This document shows positions 23,925 to 31,878 of a DNA stretch of 64,000 nucleotides, piece after piece. Numbering within the stretch: the first letter of the stretch is position 1; each line of letters starts with the position of its first letter. Source of the stretch: Couchioplanes caeruleus (lineage in GTDB: Bacteria > Actinomycetota > Actinomycetes > Mycobacteriales > Micromonosporaceae). The notes beneath the pieces were generated by a model. The model ran no database searches, was not told the origin of the DNA, and saw only the letters and a program-made list of their open reading frames with translations. The stretch lies in assembly GCF_023499255.1 (NCBI RefSeq), contig NZ_CP092183.1, positions 2,735,501 through 2,799,500 of the forward strand, in the 5' to 3' direction. Position numbers and translations under genes: made by a program.

Positions 23925-24875
23925 TCAGGCATGCTTCGGCAGGATGTGCTCGGCGTACAGGTCGAACAGGCCCTGGTAGTGCGGGCCGGTGTTGGCGACG
24001 TAGACCTCGTCGAAGCCGGCCTTCGCGTACTGGTCGATCATGTCGAGGTGCGCCTGCGGGTCGTTGCCGCAGACGAACGACTCCTTGATCATGTCCTGGG
24101 TGACGAGCTGGGACGCCTGCTCGAAGTGCTTGGGCGTCGGCAGCACCTGGGACAGCTCCCCGGGCACGCCGGCGTTGGGCCACTTCTCGTACGCGATCCG
24201 CGCGCCCTCCTCCTCGCCGGCCGCGTACGCCGCCTTGAAACCGGCCTGGCACACCCGGTTGCCGCCGCCGGCGGAGCGGAACTGCTTCACCGCGTCGCCG
24301 TCGGGCATCGTGCTGACGAAACCCTCACCGATGCGGGCGGCCACCTCGATGGCCTTCGGGCCGAAGCCGGACACCAGGATCTCGACGGGCTTCTCGGGCA
24401 GCGTGTAGATCCGCGCGTTCTCGACCGTGTAGTGCTTGCCGCGGTAGGAGACGTTGCCGCCCTTCCACAGCTCCCGCATGATCTCGACGGCCTCCTCGAG
24501 CATCTCCAGGCGGACGTCGGCCTCGGGCCACGCGTCGCCGAAGATGTGCTCGTTGAGGGCCTCGCCGGTGCCGACGCCGAGGCGGAACTTTCCGCCGGTG
24601 AGCACCGCGCTGGTGGCGGCGGCCTGGGCGATGACCGCCGGGTGGATGCGGACGGTCGGGCAGGTGACCGCCGTCGTGATGGGCAGGCCGCAGGCCTGGC
24701 TGAGCGCGCCGATGGAGGACCAGACGAACGCGCTCTGCCCCTGCGCGTCGACCCACGGGTGGTAGTGGTCCGAGATCCACAGGGCCGAGAAGCCGGCCCG
24801 CTCCGCGCCCCTGGCCTGCTCGATGAGCTCGGCGGGGCTGTACTCCTCGCTCGACAGGAAATATCCGATTCGCAT
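23925..24875 (-). CDS. F420-dependent LLM-class oxidoreductase (TIGR03557-like)
   Basis: A 316-residue TIM-barrel enzyme of the luciferase-like group. Family signatures are MRIGYFLSSEEYSP, ALWISDHYHPWVDAQGQSAF, TTAVTCPTVRIHPAVIAQAAAT and KFRLGVGTGEALNEHIFGD, the last three being typical of F420-dependent glucose-6-phosphate dehydrogenase relatives. It should use coenzyme F420, which actinobacteria make; the substrate is not known. It starts 18 bp after the tiny membrane-protein gene at 24894-25019. Confidence 0.9.
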   Translation of the reverse strand: MRIGYFLSSEEYSPAELIEQARGAERAGFSALWISDHYHPWVDAQGQSAFVWSSIGALSQACGLPITTAVTCPTVRIHPAVIAQAAATSAVLTGGKFRLGVGTGEALNEHIFGDAWPEADVRLEMLEEAVEIMRELWKGGNVSYRGKHYTVENARIYTLPEKPVEILVSGFGPKAIEVAARIGEGFVSTMPDGDAVKQFRSAGGGNRVCQAGFKAAYAAGEEEGARIAYEKWPNAGVPGELSQVLPTPKHFEQASQLVTQDMIKESFVCGNDPQAHLDMIDQYAKAGFDEVYVANTGPHYQGLFDLYAEHILPKHA

Positions 24876-24893
24876 GGCGCTCGGATACCCCGG

Positions 24894-25019
24894 CTATTTG
24901 CCGCCGAACATCCTCTTGATGGCCCAGAAGAGGATCAGCGCGCCGAGGGCCACGCCCAGGAGCCGGACGGCGTGGACCTGGGACCAGTCGACGCCGGAGG
25001 CGCCCAGGGGCTGCGACAC
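24894..25019 (-). CDS. 41-residue single-helix membrane protein
   Basis: A short frame from GTG 25019 to TAG at 24894-24896. The product starts MSQPLGASGVDWSQVHAVRL, then LLGVALGALILFWAIKRMFGGK, giving one membrane helix and a basic end. It lies just upstream of the F420 enzyme on the same strand with an 18-bp gap. Composition and codon use are normal for this genome and the gap would otherwise be empty. Its role is unknown; it may be one of the short conserved actinobacterial membrane proteins. Confidence 0.6.
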   Translation of the reverse strand: MSQPLGASGVDWSQVHAVRLLGVALGALILFWAIKRMFGGK

Positions 25020-25057
25020 GCCCCGGAGCCTACCGTCACGGGCGCGCTCCCAGGACT

Positions 25058-25071
25058 TTAAGTACACTTAA
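25058..25071. promoter_or_regulatory. Palindromic operator candidate upstream of the GH3 gene
   Basis: TTAAGT and ACTTAA are perfect arms around AC, in an A/T-rich island (25055-25090) that stands out in this GC-rich DNA. It lies about 140 bp before the GH3 start. AT-rich palindromes of this kind are used by ROK- or LacI-type sugar regulators; none is encoded nearby. Confidence 0.45.
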
Positions 25072-25207
25072 TAGAAAGGTTTGTTGACTGAAACCGGGAT
25101 GTGGGCGACCATAGGTCGTCGCCGCACCCACGACGGTTGTCGGTTGATCACTGAGGGGGACGCGCTCACGGAGCGCGTATTGATCGTCACCGGAGGTACG
25201 CGGACTC

Positions 25208-26785
25208 ATGCCGAATTCTGGCGAACTGCCCGAACTCGCCGCGACGGTACTGCAGCCCGGATTCGTCGGCACCACCGTGCCCGAATGGGTGCGCCGCAGT
25301 CTCGCGGAGGGGCTCGGAGGCGTGGCGCTGTTCGCCCGCAACGTCGAATCCCCGGCGCAGGTCGCGGCCCTGACCGCCCAGCTGCGCGCCGAGCGGCCCG
25401 ACGTCATCGTGGCCATCGACGAGGAGGCCGGCGACGTCACCCGCTTCGAGTCGCGGTACGGCAGCTCCCGCCCCGGCAACCTGGCGCTCGGCGCCATCGA
25501 CGACCCCGAGCTGACCGGCGCGGTCGCCCGCGACCTGGGCCTGGACCTCGCCCGGGCCGGCATCACGCTCGACTACGCCCCGGACACCGACGTCAACTGC
25601 AACCCCGACAACCCGATCATCGGGGTACGGGCGTTCGGCGCCGAGGCCGATCTCGTGGCCCGCCACGGCGCGGCCTGGATCCACGGGCTGCAGGAAGCCG
25701 GCGTGGCCGCCTGCGCCAAGCACTTCCCGGGGCACGGTGACACCGCCGTCGACTCCCACCACGACGTGCCGGTCATCGACCACGACCTCACCCGCCTCGC
25801 CGAGTGCGAGCTCGTGCCGTTCCGCGCCGCCATCGCGGCCGGCGTCCAGTCGATCATGACCGGGCACCTGCTCGTGCCGGCGTACGACCCGGAGCTGCCG
25901 GCCACCCTGAGCCGCCGCATCCTCACCGGGCTGCTCCGCGAGGAACTCGGCTTCGACGGGCTGATCGTCACCGACGGCATCGAGATGCAGGGCGTCCGGC
26001 GCAAGTACGGGCTCGAGGGCGCCACCGTCCGGGCGCTCGCGGCCGGCGCCGACGCGATCTGCGTGGGCGGCGACCACGCCGACGAGCGCACCGCGCTGCG
26101 GCTGCGCGACGCCATCGTCGCGGCGGTCCGCAGCGGCGAGCTGCCCGAGGAACGCCTGCGCGACGCCGCGGCCCGGGTACGCCGCCTCGCCACCTGGACG
26201 CTGGAGACGCAGACCGCGGTCGGCGCCCGCGCGATCGCCGACGCGGCCGGAGCGGCGGTGCGCGAACCCGCCGTCGTCGCCGGCTCGGTCGTGGGCCAGG
26301 CCGCCGCCCGCCGTGCCGTCAAGGTCACCACCACCGCCGAGGCCCCCGACCTGCCGCTGACGCATGCTCCGCACGTCGTCGAGTTCGCGCCGCCGCGCAA
26401 CATCGCGATCGGCGCCGAGACGCCCTGGGGCGTGGCCGCGCCGCTGACCGAGCTGCTGCCCGGCACGACGTCCGTCCGGCTCTCCGCCGACGACCTGGCC
26501 GGCGCGACCGATCCGGCGGCGCCGGTGCTCACCGGGGTCGGCGCCCGGCCGCTCGTCCTGGTGGTCCGCGACGCGCACCGGCACCCGTGGGTCGCCGACG
26601 CGCTGGCCCGCACCCTCGCCGTACGCCCCGACACGATCGTGGTCGAGATGGGCGTACCGATCTCCGTGGCCGGCGGGCTGCACCTGGCGACGCACGGCGC
26701 CACCCGCGCCTGCGGCCGGGCCGCGGCCGAGATCATCGCCGGGGCGGTCGTGCCCGACCGGGTCGAGCAGGCGCTCGCCGCCTGA
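25208..26785 (+). CDS. Glycoside hydrolase family 3, beta-N-acetylhexosaminidase (NagZ-like)
   Basis: A 525-residue cytoplasmic enzyme with no signal peptide. The GH3 barrel opens GGVALFARNVESPAQVAAL and carries the NagZ loop KHFPGHGDTAVDSHHD (general acid/base His on a mobile loop) and the nucleophile Asp in GFDGLIVTDGIEMQ. By family it removes N-acetylglucosamine from cell-wall muropeptides or chitobiose. Unlike short NagZ, it keeps a C-terminal domain of about 180 residues (from about residue 345) that looks like the second GH3 domain. The long 5' region holds an A/T-rich palindrome and the ribosome site CGGAGGT about 6 nt before ATG. Confidence 0.9.
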   Translation: MPNSGELPELAATVLQPGFVGTTVPEWVRRSLAEGLGGVALFARNVESPAQVAALTAQLRAERPDVIVAIDEEAGDVTRFESRYGSSRPGNLALGAIDDPELTGAVARDLGLDLARAGITLDYAPDTDVNCNPDNPIIGVRAFGAEADLVARHGAAWIHGLQEAGVAACAKHFPGHGDTAVDSHHDVPVIDHDLTRLAECELVPFRAAIAAGVQSIMTGHLLVPAYDPELPATLSRRILTGLLREELGFDGLIVTDGIEMQGVRRKYGLEGATVRALAAGADAICVGGDHADERTALRLRDAIVAAVRSGELPEERLRDAAARVRRLATWTLETQTAVGARAIADAAGAAVREPAVVAGSVVGQAAARRAVKVTTTAEAPDLPLTHAPHVVEFAPPRNIAIGAETPWGVAAPLTELLPGTTSVRLSADDLAGATDPAAPVLTGVGARPLVLVVRDAHRHPWVADALARTLAVRPDTIVVEMGVPISVAGGLHLATHGATRACGRAAAEIIAGAVVPDRVEQALAA

Positions 26786-26793
26786 GCCGACGC

Positions 26794-27075
26794 TCAGTCG
26801 GTGAGGATGTCGCCGTACTCCGGGTGGTCCGCGACGTACCGGGCGAAGAACGCGCAGGCCGGCACCACCTTCTCGCCGCGCTCGCGGAACGCGTCCAGCG
26901 TTCCGCGGGCCAGCTCCGCGCCGAGGCCCTGCCCCCGATGCGCCGGATCGACCTCGCTGTGCACGACCACCACGGCCCCGTCCCGGCGCCGGTAGTCGGC
27001 GAACCCGCCGACCTCCCCGTCCAGCAGGAGCTCGAAGCGGTTGCGGCCGGGGTTGTCCTGCACGGTGACGTCCAT
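26794..27075 (-). CDS. Small GNAT N-acetyltransferase (YjdJ/NATD1-like)
   Basis: A 93-residue protein from ATG 27075 (MDVTVQDNPGRNRFELLLDG). The acetyl-CoA loop is VDPAHRGQGLGAELARGTLDA and the last strand and helix are KVVPACAFFARYVADHPEY. This is the short single-domain GNAT group that includes NATD1 and YjdJ, whose substrates are unproven. It converges on the GH3 gene with an 8-bp gap and is divergent from the lipoprotein gene at 27119. Confidence 0.88.
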   Translation of the reverse strand: MDVTVQDNPGRNRFELLLDGEVGGFADYRRRDGAVVVVHSEVDPAHRGQGLGAELARGTLDAFRERGEKVVPACAFFARYVADHPEYGDILTD

Positions 27076-27105
27076 GAGAGCAAGCCTAGGCTCGCGCGGG
27101 CCCCG

Positions 27106-27111
27106 TATCGT
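27106..27111 (+). promoter_or_regulatory. -10 box of a probable leaderless promoter
   Basis: TATCGT lies 7 nt before the GTG at 27119. No ribosome site is present. Confidence 0.4.
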
Positions 27112-27118
27112 TGGGCTG

Positions 27119-27445
27119 GTGACGAACACCGCAGCTCGCCGGATCGCCGCCCTGTTCACCGCCGCCGCGCTCGGCCTCGGCCTGCTCGCCGGCTGCAGCA
27201 ACGACAACGTCTCCTGCGGACTGGACCAGTGCACGGTCACGATCGACCGCAGCGTGAACGCCAGCGCCAACGTGCTCGGCGTCGAGGCGAAGTTCGTCAG
27301 CGCCGACCAGAACACGGTGACTCTCGAAGTCGCCGGGGAGCAGGTGCAGCTCACCAAGGGTCAGCAGGCGGTGAGCGTCGGCGGCCTTCAGGTCAGCCTC
27401 GACAGCATCACGTCCGACACCGTCGGCATCCAGGTCTCCCGTTAG
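27119..27445 (+). CDS. Small lipoprotein
   Basis: A 108-residue secreted lipoprotein starting at GTG 27119: VTNTAARRIAALFTAAALGLGLLAGCS, with the lipobox LAGC and cysteine at residue 26. The mature part has a Cys pair (VSCGLDQCTVTIDRS) and a beta-rich body (NTVTLEVAGEQVQLTKGQQAVSVGG). No enzyme motif is seen. The frame is open further upstream, but that part crosses the divergent GNAT gene. Probably a surface-exposed structural or binding protein; function unknown. Confidence 0.75.
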   Translation: MTNTAARRIAALFTAAALGLGLLAGCSNDNVSCGLDQCTVTIDRSVNASANVLGVEAKFVSADQNTVTLEVAGEQVQLTKGQQAVSVGGLQVSLDSITSDTVGIQVSR

Positions 27446-27505
27446 CACAGCGTGGCGGCACGTGACGCAGGTTTGGGAAAAGTTTCCATCGGTCACTTAG
27501 CAGCC

Positions 27506-28324
27506 ATGACAGCCTCCTCACACGTTCGCAGCACGGCGTCGCGCGCCGCCGACAGCAAACCTCTGGAATACCTCGCCCGCGGTGGGTTCATCGCGTACGG
27601 CGTCATTCACCTCCTCCTCGCCTGGATCGCCTTGCAGGTCGCCTTCGGCGGCTCGTCGCGCGAGAGCGACCAGTCCGGGGCGTTCCAGAACCTCGCCGGC
27701 CAGCCGATGGGCAAGACCCTGGTGATCATCACGGTGGTCGGCATGATCGGTCTCGCCCTGTGGCAGGCGTTCGAGGCCGCCATCGGCGAGAGCGGCGAGC
27801 AGGGCAAGGAGGCGATCGCCACCCGGGTGATCTCCGGGATCCGGGCGATCATCTACCTCTCCTTCGCCTGGACCGGCATCAAGGTGCTGCAGGGCGGCTC
27901 CTCCACCGGCGACAGCCAGGAGAAGGGCGCCTCGTCCCTGATGGACAACGGCGGCGGCCGCTTCCTGGTCGGCCTGATCGGTGTGGTGGTCATCGGGGTC
28001 GGCATCGGCCTGGTGATCTACGGGCTCAAGAAGAAGTTCGAGAAGCGCCTCAACACCCAGCAGATGGCTCCGTCGGTGCGCAAGACCACCCGCCGGCTCG
28101 GCATGGCCGGGTACACCGCCAAGGGCGTCGCGTTCGGCATCGCCGGCGGCCTGATCGTCGCCGCCGCGGTCACCTACGACCCGCAGAAGGCGCGCGGCCT
28201 CGACGCCGCCCTCAAGACCCTGGCCGGTCAGTCGTACGGGCCCTGGCTGCTGGGCCTCATCGCGCTGGGCATCGCGGCGTTCGGCGTCTACTGCTTCTTC
28301 CAGGCCCGCTACCGCAAGGTGTGA
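27506..28324 (+). CDS. DUF1206 membrane protein
   Basis: A 272-residue protein with six helices in three two-helix repeats, which is the DUF1206 pattern: LEYLARGGFIAYGVIHLLLAW, ATRVISGIRAIIYLSFAWTG and TRRLGMAGYTAKGVAFGIAGG. Each repeat begins with an Arg-Gly helix start and ends with a Gly/Ser-rich loop. Start ATG 27506; no clear ribosome site. Function is not known for the family. It opens a run of five same-strand envelope genes ending at 30800. Confidence 0.85.
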   Translation: MTASSHVRSTASRAADSKPLEYLARGGFIAYGVIHLLLAWIALQVAFGGSSRESDQSGAFQNLAGQPMGKTLVIITVVGMIGLALWQAFEAAIGESGEQGKEAIATRVISGIRAIIYLSFAWTGIKVLQGGSSTGDSQEKGASSLMDNGGGRFLVGLIGVVVIGVGIGLVIYGLKKKFEKRLNTQQMAPSVRKTTRRLGMAGYTAKGVAFGIAGGLIVAAAVTYDPQKARGLDAALKTLAGQSYGPWLLGLIALGIAAFGVYCFFQARYRKV

Positions 28325-28378
28325 CCGGGCGGGCATGCTGGAGCGCTGGCGACGTACCCCTGGTGAGGAGAGGGAACC

Positions 28379-29572
28379 GTGACCAGCCTGCTGACCGCCC
28401 TGGTCGCGATCGTCATCGCCGCGGCCGCCGCGATCGTGCTGGTCGAGGTGGTGCACCGCGTGGTGCAGCGCCTCGGCCGCCGGTCGGAGCTGCTGCGCGA
28501 CCTGGGTGCCACCGCGCACCGGCCGTTCCTGGCGACCGCCGTCGTCTTCGCCGTCCAGGTCGCCGTCCGCGGGTTCGCCGGCCCCTTCCCGGGCCGTGAA
28601 TGGGTGCTGCACCTGCTGGTGATCCTCGTGATCGCCTCGGTGGCCTGGCTCGTCGGCGCGCTCATGCTGGTGCTGGAGGACGTCGCCCTGTCGAAGTGGC
28701 GGGTCGACGTCCCGGACAACCTCAAGGCGCGCCGGCTCAAGACCCAGGTGCAGATGCTGCGCCGGGTCACCGTCGCCGCGATCGTGGTGCTCACCATCGG
28801 CGTCATGCTGATGACGTTCCCGGCCGTACGCGCCCTCGGCGCCAGCGTCCTCGCCTCCGCCGGCGTCATCTCCGTGATCGCCGCGCTGGCCGCGCAGAGC
28901 ACGCTCGGCAACGTCTTCGCCGGGCTCCAGCTCGCCTTCAGCGACGCCGTCCGGATCGACGACGTGGTGGTGGTCGAGGGGGAGTGGGGACGCATCGAGG
29001 ACCTCACCCTCACGTACGTCGCCGTGCAGATCTGGGACGACCGGCGGCTGATCCTGCCCACCTCGTACTTCACCACCAAGCCGTTCCAGAACTGGACCCG
29101 TACGGGCTCCGCCGTGCTCGGCACCGCGGAGATCGACGTGGACTGGTCGGCGCCCGTCGAGGACCTGCGGACCGAGTTGCGGGCGGTGTGCGAGGGCACC
29201 GAGCTGTGGGACGGGCGGGTGTGCGTCCTGCAGGTCACCGAGGCGACCGGCGGCATGATCCGGCTCCGGGCCCTGGTCAGCGCCCACGACGCCGGCGCTC
29301 TCTGGGACCTGCGGTGCCTGGTCCGCGAGCGCCTGGTGACGTGGGTCTTCGAGCACCGCCGCGACGCCCTGCCCCGGGTGCGCGCCGATCTTGCGGGTGC
29401 TGAGGGTGCTCCCGGCGTACGCGACATCCGTCCTTCCCCGGACGCCGGGGCGTCCGAGGGCGCGCGCGTCTTCAGCGGCGCCGGCGACGGCGACGAACGA
29501 GCCGCGGCCTTCGCGGGACCGGACGCCGGCACGCCACCCGATCCAGTGGCGATGCCCGGGAAACGGCCGTGA
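28379..29572 (+). CDS. MscS-family mechanosensitive ion channel
   Basis: A 397-residue membrane protein from GTG 28379 with GGTGAGGAGAGG upstream. Four or five membrane helices are followed by the pore-lining helix and beta domain: VIAALAAQSTLGNVFAGLQLAF, DAVRIDDVVVVEGEWGRIEDL and LPTSYFTTKPFQNWTR, the usual MscS signature. The last 70 residues are polar and probably disordered. By family it releases solutes at high membrane tension during osmotic downshift. It lies between DUF1206 and a holin-like gene. Confidence 0.9.
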   Translation: MTSLLTALVAIVIAAAAAIVLVEVVHRVVQRLGRRSELLRDLGATAHRPFLATAVVFAVQVAVRGFAGPFPGREWVLHLLVILVIASVAWLVGALMLVLEDVALSKWRVDVPDNLKARRLKTQVQMLRRVTVAAIVVLTIGVMLMTFPAVRALGASVLASAGVISVIAALAAQSTLGNVFAGLQLAFSDAVRIDDVVVVEGEWGRIEDLTLTYVAVQIWDDRRLILPTSYFTTKPFQNWTRTGSAVLGTAEIDVDWSAPVEDLRTELRAVCEGTELWDGRVCVLQVTEATGGMIRLRALVSAHDAGALWDLRCLVRERLVTWVFEHRRDALPRVRADLAGAEGAPGVRDIRPSPDAGASEGARVFSGAGDGDERAAAFAGPDAGTPPDPVAMPGKRP

Positions 29573-29644
29573 AGCCGGCCACCGTCACCGAGGATTGACA
29601 GGCCCGCCATCAGGGCATAGAGCGGACAGGGAAAGGAGGACACC

Positions 29645-30082
29645 ATGGCCGATGTCCTGAACGGTAGCCCGGCCCGTCCGGCGACCGACCAGTCCACCTC
29701 GGAGTTGGTTCAGAAGGCGAGCGAGCAGCTCACCCGCCTCGTCCGGGACGAGATCGCGCTCGCGAAGGCGGAGCTCACGGAAAAGGGGAAGCACGCCGGC
29801 ATCGGTGTGGGTCTGTTCGGCGGGGGCGGCGTGCTCGCCCTGTACGGCGTCGGCGCGCTCATCGCCACGCTGATCATCGTGCTGAACATCTTCCTGCCGC
29901 TGTGGCTCGCCGCTCTGATCGTGACCGTGGTGCTGTTCGCCGCGGCCGGTATTCTCGCGCTGCTCGGCAAGAAGCAGGTGACCCAGGCTGTCCCGCCGGA
30001 ACCGAGTTCCGCCATCGAGAGCGCGAAGGCGGATGTCGACGAGGTCAAGCACGCGATCAGGAGCGGTAGGAGCCGGGCATGA
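29645..30082 (+). CDS. Phage-holin-superfamily-III-like (DUF1469) membrane protein
   Basis: A 145-residue protein with AAAGGAGG just ahead of ATG 29645. A helical start (TSELVQKASEQLTRLVRDEIALAKAELTEKGK) precedes two membrane helices: FGGGGVLALYGVGALIATLIIVL and LPLWLAALIVTVVLFAAAGILALLG. This is the Actinobacterial Holin-X pattern. The name is historic: such genes occur in chromosomes with DUF3618 and are not evidence of a prophage. The stop overlaps the next start (ATGA), so it is coupled to the DUF3618 gene. Confidence 0.88.
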   Translation: MADVLNGSPARPATDQSTSELVQKASEQLTRLVRDEIALAKAELTEKGKHAGIGVGLFGGGGVLALYGVGALIATLIIVLNIFLPLWLAALIVTVVLFAAAGILALLGKKQVTQAVPPEPSSAIESAKADVDEVKHAIRSGRSRA

Positions 30083-30531
30083 GTGACAAGAACGGATCCG
30101 CGAAGAACGGGTCCGCGGGCGGCAAGCCCGACGTGGAGGCGCTGCGCGAGGAGATCAAGCAGACCCGCGCCGAGCTGGGTGAGACCGTCCAGGCCCTCGC
30201 GGCCAAGGCGGACGTCAAGGCCCGGGCGAAGGAGCAGGTCGAGCTGACCAAGGCCAAGGCGAAGGCACAGGTGCACGAGGCGACCGAGAAGGTGCGCGGG
30301 GTGGCGGTGAATGCCGCGGCCGTCGCGTCCGACAAGGTCCGTGCGGCGACCTCGCAGGCCGGGGACAAGGTCTCGCTGGCGACGGACAAGGTACGGGAGA
30401 CCGGCGCGCTCGACAAGGCGCAGGACGCCCGTGAGCAGGTACGCCGCAACCCGGTACCGGTGGCGGTCGTGCTGGCGGCCGGCGTGGCGCTGGTCGGCAT
30501 CATCCTGATCGTGCGGGGGAGGCGCCGGTGA
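30079..30531 (+). CDS. DUF3618 protein
   Basis: A 150-residue protein. The DUF3618 box is DVEALREEIKQTRAELGETVQALAAKADV, followed by a long Lys/Ala/Glu amphipathic region (AKEQVELTKAKAKAQVHEATEKV) and a final membrane helix VPVAVVLAAGVALVGIILIV with basic anchor RGRRR. It is predicted to lie along the inner face of the membrane. It overlaps its neighbours on both sides by 4 nt (ATGA and GTGA), giving tight coupling to the holin-like and DUF4235 genes. Confidence 0.88.
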   Translation: MSDKNGSAKNGSAGGKPDVEALREEIKQTRAELGETVQALAAKADVKARAKEQVELTKAKAKAQVHEATEKVRGVAVNAAAVASDKVRAATSQAGDKVSLATDKVRETGALDKAQDAREQVRRNPVPVAVVLAAGVALVGIILIVRGRRR

Positions 30532-30800
30532 GCGGCAAGCTCCAGAAGGTCGCCTACAAGCCGGTCGGTCTGATCCTCGGCCTCGGCGCCGGCGCGATCG
30601 CCGGATTCGTCTTCAAGGAGGTCTGGAAGCTGGCCTCCGGCGACGACGATGCGCCGACCCCCACCGACGAGGAACGCGGCTGGGGCGAGATCATCGCGGC
30701 GGCGGCCCTGCAGGGCGCCATCTTCGCGACGGTACGGGCCCTCGTCGACCGCGGCGGCGCCGTGGGTGTCCGCAAGATGACCGGCAAGTGGCCGGACTGA
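30528..30800 (+). CDS. DUF4235 small membrane protein
   Basis: A 90-residue protein from GTG 30528. It opens SGKLQKVAYKPVGLILGLGAGAIAGFVFKEVWKL, the DUF4235 signature, and has a second hydrophobic part (EIIAAAALQGAIFATVRALVDR). The family usually follows DUF3618 and holin-like genes in actinobacteria and has no known function. A perfect terminator stands 28 bp after its stop, closing the cluster. Confidence 0.88.
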   Translation: MSGKLQKVAYKPVGLILGLGAGAIAGFVFKEVWKLASGDDDAPTPTDEERGWGEIIAAAALQGAIFATVRALVDRGGAVGVRKMTGKWPD

Positions 30801-30827
30801 TATGACATAGCTGTATAGACCACCGTC

Positions 30828-30854
30828 AAGGCCCTCGGCGCTGCCGAGGGCCTT
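30828..30854 (+). terminator. Intrinsic terminator of the envelope cluster
   Basis: AAGGCCCTCGGC and GCCGAGGGCCTT pair perfectly over 12 bp with a GCT loop and are followed by TTCG, so the tail reads CCTTTTC. Confidence 0.92.
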
Positions 30855-30981
30855 TTCGCGCCCATGCCGGGACGACTGGATTCGTCCGAGGGGAAGCTTT
30901 TCGGGTGCTTCTTCGGGTACAGTGTGGCCAGTTTTTGTGTAAGTGGTTCAGGTGGTGGGGTTCTCCTTCTGGCGAATCCCA

Positions 30982-31070
30982 GGCCTTCTGCAGGAGGCCG
31001 ATCCTCTCTGAAATGCCGCACGTCGGCGCCGCTGCTCGAAAACGACCATCGGCCCCGCATCACCGGGCCG
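30982..31070 (+). promoter_or_regulatory. Structured 5' leader of the cold-shock gene
   Basis: Two stem candidates lie in the long gap before the Csp gene: a near-palindrome GGCCTTCTGCAGGAGGCC at 30982-30999, and arms CGGCCC (31050-31055) and GGGCCG (31065-31070) followed by GCATTTT. Long structured leaders are known for cold-shock mRNAs. The promoter is not certain; TACAGT at 30918 may be a -10. Confidence 0.4.
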
Positions 31071-31094
31071 GCATTTTCAGAAGGAGAGTTCAGC

Positions 31095-31298
31095 ATGGCG
31101 CAAGGAACCGTGAAGTGGTTCAACGCAGACAAGGGCTTCGGCTTCATCACCGTCGACGGCGGGGGTGCTGACGTGTTCGTCCACTTCTCGGCCATCCAGA
31201 CGAGCGGCTACCGCACTCTGGAAGAGAACCAGCGGGTCGAGTTCGAGATCGCCCAGGGCCAGAAGGGCCCGCAGGCGGAGCAGGTTCGCCCCCTCTGA
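31095..31298 (+). CDS. Cold-shock protein (CspA family)
   Basis: A 67-residue single OB-fold protein. RNP1 is KGFGFITV and RNP2 is VFVHFSAI; the start [18 protein letters not shown] is the canonical family opening. AGAAGGAGAG gives a good ribosome site before ATG 31095. By family it binds single-stranded RNA and DNA and melts secondary structure, aiding translation after cold shock or general stress. It stands alone behind a terminator with a leader of up to about 200 nt. Confidence 0.95.
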   Translation: MAQGTVKWFNADKGFGFITVDGGGADVFVHFSAIQTSGYRTLEENQRVEFEIAQGQKGPQAEQVRPL

Positions 31299-31497
31299 GA
31301 CCAACCGGCCGGCGGTGACGTCGGCTGCCGATTTTCTGGCGGAGATCGGCGCGAATGTCGGCCTCGCATCCCTGTTGGGGTGCGGGGCCGTTCACGTTCC
31401 GCCGCCGGACCCGCCGGACCCGCCGGACGCCGCCGGGCGACACCGGACCAGGACCGCCGCGGGCGGCCCTGCTGGGCCGGCCCGCGGCCGCAGCCGG

Positions 31498-31878
31498 TCA
31501 GATCCGAGGCGCTGCGCTGCCGTCCGGCGCGGCGGCCTGCTCCTTGCTGCGGGCCCGAATCCGCACGCCCATGACCATGAGGGCCAGGCCCGCGACCGCC
31601 AGCACCGGCCCCGCGACCGCGAAGGCCGTCACGCCGCTCATGATGCTGTCGTGCACCAGGTCGAGCCCCTGCGCGGTCCACAGCACGCCCAGCACCAGGC
31701 CGAGCATGCCCGCCGTCATCCAGAGCCAGCCCGGCAGCGGCCGGCCCGCGCCGAGACCGTCCGCATCCCCCGGACCGTCCGCATCGCCCGCCGCCCTCGA
31801 TCCGGGCACCTCGGCACCTCCTGCCGCGGGGCCCGGTTCCAGGCCCCACGGCGGGGCGGCGCCGTCACCAGCGGTCAT
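31498..31878 (-). CDS. Small two-helix membrane protein
   Basis: A 126-residue protein. The first 48 residues are Gly/Asp/Ala-rich and probably disordered; two membrane helices follow (GWLWMTAGMLGLVLGVLW and GVTAFAVAGPVLAVAGLALMVMGV), with a basic cytoplasmic tail (RIRARSKEQ). Its first 14 bp overlap the end of the aldo/keto reductase gene on the same strand, so it is co-transcribed with it. No family is recognised. The 199 bp between it and the Csp gene contains only short CCGCCGGAC repeats near 31400. Confidence 0.6.
   Translation of the reverse strand: MTAGDGAAPPWGLEPGPAAGGAEVPGSRAAGDADGPGDADGLGAGRPLPGWLWMTAGMLGLVLGVLWTAQGLDLVHDSIMSGVTAFAVAGPVLAVAGLALMVMGVRIRARSKEQAAAPDGSAAPRI

Noticed and set aside
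29645..30082. Prophage remnant suggested by a holin-family gene
   Set aside because: The family is a chromosomal actinobacterial membrane protein linked with DUF3618; no phage gene or attachment site is near.
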